Part shown: piece by piece, positions 57,549 through 64,000 of the stretch
Layout of the letters: each line of letters starts with the position of its first letter
How positions within the stretch are numbered: position 1 is the stretch's first letter
Source: Streptococcus ovis DSM 16829
Lineage (GTDB): Bacteria; Bacillota; Bacilli; Lactobacillales; Streptococcaceae
DNA: 64,000 bases
Direction: 5' to 3'
Assembly (NCBI RefSeq): GCF_000380125.1
Contig: NZ_KB904563.1
Span: 60,323 to 124,322 of the forward strand
The notes under the pieces: model-generated
Databases searched by the model: none
Told to the model about the DNA's origin: nothing
What the model saw: only the letters and a program-made list of their open reading frames with translations
Translations under genes and position numbers: made by a program

Positions 57549-58232
57549 TCAAGTGATTATTTCAGCTAAATCTAGCATAGCTTTTTCAATCTTATCTTTT
57601 CCTTTTTGCATGACATGAAGGTAGATTCTTTCAACCTCTTTACTATCTTCTGAATGTCTTACAAATTCTCGAATAACGTTTAGACTGACATTCTTATCAG
57701 CCATAACTGAAACAAAACTATGTCGGAACATGTGAGGCACGATGTGAATAGATCTACCAAAATCTACTAGTTCATCAATATCTTTATAAGGTTTTCCACT
57801 TTTCTTATTATACTTTGCTGACTGGCTAGTCCCACCCCTCAAGAACATTGAAATTTCTGTATGATATAACGGACTACCTTGCTGATCCTTACCTTTGATA
57901 TAGATTCTAGTAAATATATATCCCATATCTTTATAAGTTGGGTTGAACTCTGCTTGAAATCTATTTCTCTGAATATATTTCAATAAAATCGCTTCTACTT
58001 TTGGAGACATTGGAATAGTTCTCACACTTTCTTTGGTTTTTAAAATGGCTCTGTATCGTTCCTTTTCATCAGTCAATCCTTCTTCTAGCATTTCTTTATC
58101 AGTTTTATTATGACTTGCTCTCTACCAGTGTACCTTTATCAGTTTATTTCTAAAATCTAGAACATCCTCATTTAATCCCAGCGCCTCACTCGGTCGCATT
58201 CCTGTTAAATAAATTATTCTTAAAACATCAGC
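57549..58232 (-). pseudogene. Tyrosine recombinase (integrase) remnant next to rpmG
   Basis: The C-terminal catalytic domain of a phage-type integrase. The catalytic Arg is in TGMRPSEALGL (about 58176-58208), the HxxR box in HMFRHSFVS, and the nucleophile Tyr in EVERIYLHV. An in-frame TAG at 58122-58124 separates the Arg motif from the rest, and the N-terminal half is gone where the 92-bp repeat begins at 58241. It is most likely what is left of an element integrated at rpmG. Confidence 0.85.
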
Positions 58233-58240
58233 CTACTTGC

Positions 58241-58332
58241 AAATAAATGGAAGCTAGAAGCCTTATCAGCCACCAGCTTAGCTGGTGGTTTTCTTGTTTT
58301 TCTCTACGAGAAAAACTGGCTTGAAGCCATAA
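58241..58332. repeat. 92-bp dispersed direct repeat, copy 2
   Basis: Matches 209-300 with one substitution. Its left edge coincides with the point where the integrase pseudogene is cut off. The right side abuts the terminator of the aldolase gene. Confidence 0.9.
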
Positions 58333-58335
58333 TAA

Positions 58336-58369
58336 AGTCCTCACCACCCATTCACAGGCGGTGAGGACT
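58336..58369 (-). terminator. Terminator after the aldolase operon
   Basis: AGTCCTCACC (58336-58345) and GGTGAGGACT (58360-58369) form a perfect 10-bp stem followed by TTTATTATGG on the minus strand. Confidence 0.75.
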
Positions 58370-58388
58370 CTATGTTTACAGATTTCGT

Positions 58389-59282
58389 TTATAAATATTC
58401 TGCACGCCAAGGTTCTACGGAAACATATAAGTCAGCTTTATCAATTGCTCCGAATAATTGATTTTTATGATGCACTACTTTCTTACCCTCTACAAGACAT
58501 TCAGGGAATAACGTATTAGGATCCCAGCCTTCATTTTCTGTCAACACTTCTCTTACTTTATCAAAAAATGCTTTTTTGAAATCTGAAGAAATATTAATTT
58601 TCTGGATACCATGCTTGACTGCATCAGCAATTTGTTCATCTGGATTAGAAGAACCACCATGTAAAACCAATGGAACTTCAACTTGTTTTACAATATCATC
58701 TAAAATATCAATTCGAATTTTAGGGGTAACACTCTTTGGATAAACACCATGAGCAGTTCCAATACCAATCGCCAACGTATCAACACCTGTTAATTCTACA
58801 AATCGCTTCGCATCTTCTGGTTTCGTATAGATACCATTTTGCAAACCATCTTCAACAGTGGTACCAGTCTTACCAATTGTTCCTAGCTCACCTTCAACGC
58901 TGACCCCAACTCGATGACAGATATCTACTGCTTCCTTAGTAAGAGCAACATTCTCCTCCCAAGACAACAATGACCCATCAATCATTACGGAGCTGAAACC
59001 ATTATGAATTGCACGGACAACACTCTCTATACTATCACCATGATCTAAGTGCAAAACAAATGGCACACGACTGTTCTTAATCCGTTGTAGCACGTAAGCA
59101 AAGAAATCATCTTTACAATAAGCGACTTCTGTTGGATGCACTTCAATAATTGCTGGAGCATTATCAGCCTCACACTGTTCTACAACAATTCGTACGAGTT
59201 CCAAGTTCGAAATATTATAAGCAGCAACCGCAAATTTATTTTCTTTCGCAATTGCCAACATTTGTTCCATATTAATTAACAT
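58389..59282 (-). CDS. Class II ketose (bis)phosphate aldolase, unknown substrate
   Basis: A 297-residue zinc aldolase of the Fba/GatY/KbaY superfamily. Zinc-site HLDHGDSIE (about 82-90), VEGELGTIGK, LHGGSSNPDE and INISSDFKKAFF are conserved, but it differs strongly from the housekeeping fba at 16688. It is the last gene of an EIIA-EIIB-EIIC-aldolase operon with no kinase, so it may act on a ketose-1-phosphate made directly by the PTS. Substrate not known. Confidence 0.8.
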   Translation of the reverse strand: MLINMEQMLAIAKENKFAVAAYNISNLELVRIVVEQCEADNAPAIIEVHPTEVAYCKDDFFAYVLQRIKNSRVPFVLHLDHGDSIESVVRAIHNGFSSVMIDGSLLSWEENVALTKEAVDICHRVGVSVEGELGTIGKTGTTVEDGLQNGIYTKPEDAKRFVELTGVDTLAIGIGTAHGVYPKSVTPKIRIDILDDIVKQVEVPLVLHGGSSNPDEQIADAVKHGIQKINISSDFKKAFFDKVREVLTENEGWDPNTLFPECLVEGKKVVHHKNQLFGAIDKADLYVSVEPWRAEYL

Positions 59283-59303
59283 CTTGTTTCCTCCATTATA
59301 TTT

Positions 59304-60395
59304 TTATTCAAAAGATAAACTTGACAAATCTACTGTTTCTTCTTCCTCTTCTAAAACAGCATCCATCTCTGTATCAGTTAACGGTTTTTTCAACAATACT
59401 AATAACACTGCCGTCACACATGAACCCACAAGTAAAGCAACAAGGGCTACAAATGGTTTGTCCATCGCTGGAATAACAAAGACTCCTCCTGAAGGTACTG
59501 GACTACCATTACCAAACGCGTAACTAATAGCCCCAGTAATCCCACAACCAATAGAAGTAGAAATAACTGTACGTAACAAATCATTCATTGCAATTGGAAT
59601 CACACCTTCCGAAATCATACATAATCCCATTGGAAAAGCAACTTTAATCGCATTCACTTCTTGTTTTGTATAAATAGATTTGTGAACTACTTTTGACAGC
59701 AGATAAGCAAACGTAACTCCGATAGGAGGCACCATCGCTGCCAATACCTTAATTCCTTCGGGACCTGTAATCCCTTCAAGCAACAAACCATCACAAATCA
59801 AATTAGGCACTTTAGAAATAGCTCCACCGTAGTCAATACATCCTATGAAACCGATAACAAATCCATATAACGCTTTTTGAGATTGATCTAAACCAGTAAT
59901 AAAGTTTGTCAATGAATTCGTTGCTAATGTTAAAGGAGTCCCCAAAACAAAGAACATAAGTGCCCCACCTATAATAGCTGTTAGAGTTGGTACAATCATC
60001 ATTGGCATTAAAGCTTGGGCCCACTGCGGTACCTTTAAATAATCTTTGATTAATTTTGCTAGATACCCTGAAATAAAACCACCAATCATCCCACCTAAGA
60101 AACCTGCTCCTAAGAAAGAAGCAATCTGTCCCATTAAGAAACCTGGAGCTATCCCAGGACGATCTGCGATAGAATATGATACATAACCACCGATAAAGGA
60201 TGGAAGCAACCCCATACCAAATACCCCTAGGGTAGTCATCGCATCTGGAAATGACATGCCTGCTAATTCTGTAACATTTTCACCTCCCATTAAATTCCCG
60301 ATTGCAATTAATAATCCTGAAGCAACTACAAGAGGTAGCATATACGAAATAGCTGTTAATAAATGCTGCTTTATATCCTGTATCACTTTATTCAT
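59304..60395 (-). CDS. PTS fructose-family EIIC component
   Basis: A 363-residue membrane permease of the PTS with about nine helices: LLTAISYMLPLVVASGLLIA, SFLGAGFLGGMIGGFISGY and CIDYGGAISKVPN. Free-standing, unlike the fused EIIBC at 52215. It ends in an acidic tail (DTEMDAVLEEEEETVDLSS). GGAGG precedes the start. Confidence 0.85.
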   Translation of the reverse strand: MNKVIQDIKQHLLTAISYMLPLVVASGLLIAIGNLMGGENVTELAGMSFPDAMTTLGVFGMGLLPSFIGGYVSYSIADRPGIAPGFLMGQIASFLGAGFLGGMIGGFISGYLAKLIKDYLKVPQWAQALMPMMIVPTLTAIIGGALMFFVLGTPLTLATNSLTNFITGLDQSQKALYGFVIGFIGCIDYGGAISKVPNLICDGLLLEGITGPEGIKVLAAMVPPIGVTFAYLLSKVVHKSIYTKQEVNAIKVAFPMGLCMISEGVIPIAMNDLLRTVISTSIGCGITGAISYAFGNGSPVPSGGVFVIPAMDKPFVALVALLVGSCVTAVLLVLLKKPLTDTEMDAVLEEEEETVDLSSLSFE

Positions 60396-60417
60396 TACTT
60401 TTTCCTCCTCTATGAAA

Positions 60418-60747
60418 TTACTCTGCTGATGCGCTTTTCTGCTTTAAATCTTGTTCAATTTTTTCTAACAATTGCTTTGGTGCTTTCACTACAATAGATG
60501 TCGGTACCTTTATAACAGGTAAATCCTTGAATCGTTCATTACCACTTGTTTGAATGTCAACTGCTAATATCGCAACATCAGCATCGCGAATTTCTTGAGG
60601 CGTCAGTTCATCTTCCACCCCAATTGTTCCTTGCGTTTCGACATGAATCTTGTGTCCCAGTGCCGTGGCTGCACGAATAAGTTTTTCCTTTGCTAAATAA
60701 GTATGCGCTATCCCTGATGTACAGGCTGCAACGGCGACAATTCTCAT
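60418..60747 (-). CDS. PTS fructose-family EIIB component
   Basis: A 109-residue cytoplasmic EIIB with the phosphocysteine motif VAACTSGIAHTYLA (Cys9). It receives phosphate from the neighbouring EIIA and hands it to sugar bound in EIIC. Gaps of 22-26 bases separate it from its partners. Confidence 0.88.
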   Translation of the reverse strand: MRIVAVAACTSGIAHTYLAKEKLIRAATALGHKIHVETQGTIGVEDELTPQEIRDADVAILAVDIQTSGNERFKDLPVIKVPTSIVVKAPKQLLEKIEQDLKQKSASAE

Positions 60748-60773
60748 AAAATTTTCCTCCTTTTTGTTTTTAA

Positions 60774-61241
60774 TTATTTAAGCAGCATCATCAGCTCTTC
60801 TTTTGAACTGACTTGATGAAGTTTTTGAATAAATGTATCATCCGCTAAAAGAATTGCAACACGCTGTAATAATTTTAAATGCAACACATTGGAATCCTGT
60901 GCACGTACTGCAAATAAAATAATAGCATTCACAGGTTCTCCATCTAAACTCTCCCACGGAATTAAGTGGTCAGAAATACCAATCGCTATTGTTGTACGTT
61001 CTACAGCTTCTGATTTCCCATGTGGTATAGCGACACCCTGTCCAATACCTGTCACTCCCTCACTTTCTCGAAAAACAACATCTTCAATAAATGCTGCCTT
61101 ATCTCGAACATCTCCATGCTGTAATAGCAATTCACTCAATTCTTCAATTGCTTCATACTTCGTTTTTGCTTTTAAATGAAGCGATATCAAGTCTGAATCA
61201 ATTATGTTAGACATATTTAGTAATATTTCTTCTCCTGGCAT
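60774..61241 (-). CDS. PTS fructose-family EIIA component
   Basis: A 155-residue EIIA with the active His in GVAIPHGKSEAVE (about 73-85). AGGAGG lies 8-9 bases ahead of the ATG at 61241. First gene of the EIIA-EIIB-EIIC-aldolase operon, transcribed away from the PRD regulator. Confidence 0.87.
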   Translation of the reverse strand: MPGEEILLNMSNIIDSDLISLHLKAKTKYEAIEELSELLLQHGDVRDKAAFIEDVVFRESEGVTGIGQGVAIPHGKSEAVERTTIAIGISDHLIPWESLDGEPVNAIILFAVRAQDSNVLHLKLLQRVAILLADDTFIQKLHQVSSKEELMMLLK

Positions 61242-61333
61242 ATATCATTCCTCCTGTTCTTCTGACTTTCTTTATGTCTTTATCATATCACCAGTTTTTT
61301 TACTTGTCACTAATACTTTTTTCCCCCTTTAAC

Positions 61334-61380
61334 GGCAAAAATGATTAAAAAAAATTCCAGTATTTTGCCACATTTTGCGG
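61334..61380. promoter_or_regulatory. Candidate operator half-sites in the divergent PTS region
   Basis: GGCAAAAAT (61334-61342) faces ATTTTGCC (61362-61369), and ATTTTGCGG (61372-61380) follows as a near-direct repeat. They lie between the PRD regulator and the EIIA gene. A TACAAT -10 box for the regulator is at 61425-61430, with no clear -35. Confidence 0.4.
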
Positions 61381-61467
61381 TAAATAGTTAAAAAAAGATG
61401 AATTTATTTACACTCATTTTATGTTACAATAACAGAGAGGATGATTTGTTTAAAGGTTGGTGAGTAC

Positions 61468-63387
61468 ATGGCAAAATTAGATTACACACGTTTAGATGAT
61501 ATTTTAAATTATCTCATTTCCCAAAATGTTCCTGTCCCAGCAGGAAGATTATGTAAGGATTTAAATATCTCAGTTCGCACCTTGAGAAATGATATTAAAC
61601 AAATCAATGACTACATTCATCAAAATGGAGCTACTATTGAACTGATTCGTCGAGAAGGATACTTACTTAGATATACTAACCAAAAACAGTTTAAAAGTTT
61701 TTGGGCACATGAGGATAAAGGGACCTTCTTATTTACTTCATCGGAAAATCGTATTCTTTTTCTACTCCGAATTTTTTTAACAACTGAAAACTTTATTTCA
61801 AAAGAATATTTAATTGATACGTTTTTTATCAGTCAAAATACACTATATAATGATTTTCGTATTTTAAAGAAAACGCTAGAACCCTATCAGATTTCCATAC
61901 ATAACAAAAGTAATATGGGCTACTATATTCAAGCGGAAGAAAAAAACATACGAACGGCCATTGTAGACCTAATATTTCAAAATAATTTACACCATTTTAT
62001 TACAGAACAAACTTCGGTTGTAAAAGATGTATGCAATAACATTGACTATAAACTTTTTACAGTTATTTTTTATAAATTTTTCCGAAAAATTAATTTATCA
62101 AATACAGATTTTTTCGAAAAAAACTCCTTTGCCTCTCTATTATTAACTATCAGCCGGATTAAAAGTGCCCATCTCATTTCCCATATCCACTATTCAGGTT
62201 TATGCCTCTCAGAGGAGTACAAGGAACCCTTCAAACAATTTATTTCAGAATTAGAAGTTGCATTCCAATGCACAATCCCACAGGAAGAACAGGCCTATAT
62301 CCTATTTTTGTTATCCGAGAATTATCCCAATCTTATCTCAGAATTATATAGCATTCAAGATAATGATACACTTGCGTCTAATATCACAGATGCGCTCATC
62401 ACCAACCTCTCAAAAACGATTTCTGATCACTGGGTATTTGATGAACAATTACGTATTAATTTAAAAAATCATATTTTACGCGCATTAAATATATTAGTCA
62501 TTAAAGGCTCTCGCACAAATCCAATTATTCAACATGTTGAAAATAACTTTCCTTACGCTTTTGAATTAGCTGTCAATGAAATGGCTAAAATTGAAACATT
62601 GTTCAATATTTCATTCTCAGAAGACGAAATTTCTTATATAGCACTTTACTTCGCAAATGCAATTGAAAATCATAAAGATGATACTATTTCTAAAATCAAC
62701 ATTGCAATTATCTGTGGGACTGGACAAATTCTAAGTTCTATTATTGAAAGCAAGTTACGAAGACAGTTTTTAAATACTATCGGTACCGTAGAAAAATTAT
62801 CTATAAGGGAATTCGAAAATCTTTCAAATATTAATTATGACTTAACCGTATCTACCGTTCCTTTACCAGAGTATCTAAATCACAATATTTTCTACTTTGA
62901 TATCAGTAATTTTGAACAAAATTTTCAAAACATTTCCGAGATTATCAGGACTATGCAATATAAACATAATCTCTTTTATCCTGCATTTGTCCAAACGTTC
63001 CATCAAAAACTGAATAAAAAAGATTTATTACAACTCTTGGCAAAGCAATTATTAGAGAATCAATTTGTAACTGAAAATTTTTATGATGATATTATGAAAC
63101 GAGAAGAAATTTCAAATACTGTTTTAGATAATGTCGTTGCAATCCCTCACCCTATTCACCACAGCGTGTTAAAAAGTACTATTTCTGTCGCTATTTTCCC
63201 AAAAGGTATTGTTTGGAACGATGTCACTATTAAGTTTGTCTTTTTACTTGCAATACGCCCCGAAGATATCAAATCACTCGAATACATCTATGAGCGTATG
63301 CTAGATTTCACATCTTCTATTTCTTTACAAGAAAGTCTGTTAAGGCAACAAGATGTTCAAACATTACATCAGATTTTTCATCATTAA
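61468..63387 (+). CDS. PRD-containing transcriptional activator (BglG/MtlR type)
   Basis: A PTS-controlled regulator of about 639 residues: two N-terminal HTH units (VPAGRLCKDLNISVRTLRND and FISQNTLYNDFRILK), two PRD domains in the middle (about 180-400), a EIIB-like domain with IAIICGTGQILSS (Cys), and a C-terminal EIIA-like domain with NVVAIPHPIHHS (His). It likely activates the divergent PTS operon when its PRDs are phosphorylated appropriately. I choose the ATG at 61468, because the one at 61441 sits too near the promoter. Confidence 0.85.
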   Translation: MAKLDYTRLDDILNYLISQNVPVPAGRLCKDLNISVRTLRNDIKQINDYIHQNGATIELIRREGYLLRYTNQKQFKSFWAHEDKGTFLFTSSENRILFLLRIFLTTENFISKEYLIDTFFISQNTLYNDFRILKKTLEPYQISIHNKSNMGYYIQAEEKNIRTAIVDLIFQNNLHHFITEQTSVVKDVCNNIDYKLFTVIFYKFFRKINLSNTDFFEKNSFASLLLTISRIKSAHLISHIHYSGLCLSEEYKEPFKQFISELEVAFQCTIPQEEQAYILFLLSENYPNLISELYSIQDNDTLASNITDALITNLSKTISDHWVFDEQLRINLKNHILRALNILVIKGSRTNPIIQHVENNFPYAFELAVNEMAKIETLFNISFSEDEISYIALYFANAIENHKDDTISKINIAIICGTGQILSSIIESKLRRQFLNTIGTVEKLSIREFENLSNINYDLTVSTVPLPEYLNHNIFYFDISNFEQNFQNISEIIRTMQYKHNLFYPAFVQTFHQKLNKKDLLQLLAKQLLENQFVTENFYDDIMKREEISNTVLDNVVAIPHPIHHSVLKSTISVAIFPKGIVWNDVTIKFVFLLAIRPEDIKSLEYIYERMLDFTSSISLQESLLRQQDVQTLHQIFHH

Positions 63388-63421
63388 AAAAGGAAGCTAA
63401 ATAGTAACTAGCTTCCTTTTT
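63385..63421. terminator. Bidirectional terminator between the PRD regulator and kup
   Basis: AAAAAAGGAAGCTA (63385-63398) and TAGCTTCCTTTTT (63409-63421) pair over 13 bases. It separates the two convergent genes. Confidence 0.88.
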
Positions 63422-63428
63422 GATTTAT

Positions 63429-64000
63429 TTAATTTTGTGTAGCATTCTCAGCAATTCTCTCATGAATCTCCAGATTCGTCACATCTGACAGGACAAGTGG
63501 AACAACTTCTGTCGTGACTTCGGAGAATTGGAGGCCAAACCAGCGGACTGGGGTGGCTGTGATGCGTTTAATCATGGCCTTTGTTTGTAAGATGAAACGG
63601 TCAAAGACCTTCATCTGATGTGCATTGGAGAGGCGTTCTTCAAGGACCACAAAGCGGAAATCGCCGACCATTCGACCTGGGGTGACAGAATAATCCTGAT
63701 GCTGTTTTGGTAAACGACCTGATTCCAACAAATCTTGGACAATTGTTCGTAGGTAGCGTGGCACTTCTTGTCTTCTGCGGAAGCCAAGATAAAGCTCGAC
63801 CTGCACAATATAATCTGTGTCTAGCATATCGACTTTGTATTCGAGCGTATAGGGATCGTCCGTCACATTGACTTTGACAAACCAGTAAACCTCCGCTTTT
63901 TTCGGACGTTTATCTAAAATAGAATATAAAATAGAGTGATCAATCATGTGACCATCCATTCGATTGGTCAAATACACCACATTATTTTGATAGAGAGGAT
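63429..64000 (-). CDS. kup: Kup/HAK/KT potassium uptake transporter, C-terminal part
   Basis: The visible 190 residues are the cytoplasmic C-terminal domain of a Kup-family K+ transporter: [40 protein letters not shown] and [14 protein letters not shown] are family-like. The membrane part lies beyond the window edge, where the frame continues upstream of 64000 without a start. It may import K+ with protons. Partial because of the window, not because of a mutation. Confidence 0.85.
   Translation of the reverse strand, partial: PLYQNNVVYLTNRMDGHMIDHSILYSILDKRPKKAEVYWFVKVNVTDDPYTLEYKVDMLDTDYIVQVELYLGFRRRQEVPRYLRTIVQDLLESGRLPKQHQDYSVTPGRMVGDFRFVVLEERLSNAHQMKVFDRFILQTKAMIKRITATPVRWFGLQFSEVTTEVVPLVLSDVTNLEIHERIAENATQN

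Overview
The window looks like a chromosomal segment of a low-GC Firmicute of the genus Streptococcus. The evidence is the gene content: a mevalonate-pathway operon (mvaK1-mvaD-mvaK2-fni), hrcA-grpE-dnaK-dnaJ with CIRCE operators, rpoE (delta) beside tig, an AdhE fusion enzyme under Rex-like sites, fakA with an Asp23-family partner, and a sialic-acid cluster with a SatABC-type transporter. Streptococcus suis or a close relative is my best guess, from gene layout and the style of the intergenic repeats. The species call is inference.

Layout. 1-1510: rpsF-ssb-rpsR operon (minus strand). 1595-10715: sialic-acid (Neu5Ac) catabolic operon (nanE, binding protein, two permeases, YhcH/NanQ, DUF624, nanA, ROK kinase, CE7 esterase) with a convergent RpiR regulator. 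11000-17569: fakA, asp23-like, rpmB, an amino-acid permease, an ECF S-component/pyridoxal-kinase pair, and fba. 17857-19627: remnant of a mobilizable element with a MOBQ-type oriT and a broken relaxase. 20004-26455: tRNA-Leu, an alpha/beta hydrolase, rpoE, tig, a second vitamin kinase/ECF group, truA and a Fur-family regulator. 26465-32308: the heat-shock operon, whose two large internal gaps are filled with repeats. 32343-37300: PadR/DUF2812 cassette, MerR regulator, histidine phosphatase, UPF0210 and ACT proteins. 37422-41548: mevalonate genes. 41628-45762: MATE, NUDIX, thrC, lipoprotein. 45851-47706: group II intron beside the adhE terminator. 47760-50523: adhE and its promoter. 50763-55414: PTS/kinase/aldolase module with a divergent RpiR regulator. 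55529-56809: hisS. 57110-57457: rpmF-rpmG. 57549-58332: integrase pseudogene and a repeat. 58389-63387: a second PTS/aldolase operon with a divergent PRD regulator. 63429 to the end: partial kup.

How it works together. Much of the accessory content is carbohydrate scavenging. Free sialic acid is imported, cut to ManNAc plus pyruvate, phosphorylated and epimerised to GlcNAc-6-P, under a promoter with a near-perfect cre site. Two fructose-family PTS modules feed aldolases; one has a PfkB kinase and a LacD aldolase, the other has no kinase.

The least explained material is intergenic. Four copies of a structured leader-like element lie before dnaJ (two in tandem), dnaK and hisS. They share flanking boxes but have hairpin stems that differ in sequence while staying paired, and the last copy runs up to start codons that lack a Shine-Dalgarno. 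Upstream of the dnaJ and dnaK copies sit two related MITE-like elements with perfect 9-bp terminal inverted repeats. A 92-bp repeat occurs 58 kb apart with one mismatch, and one copy abuts a truncated integrase next to rpmG.
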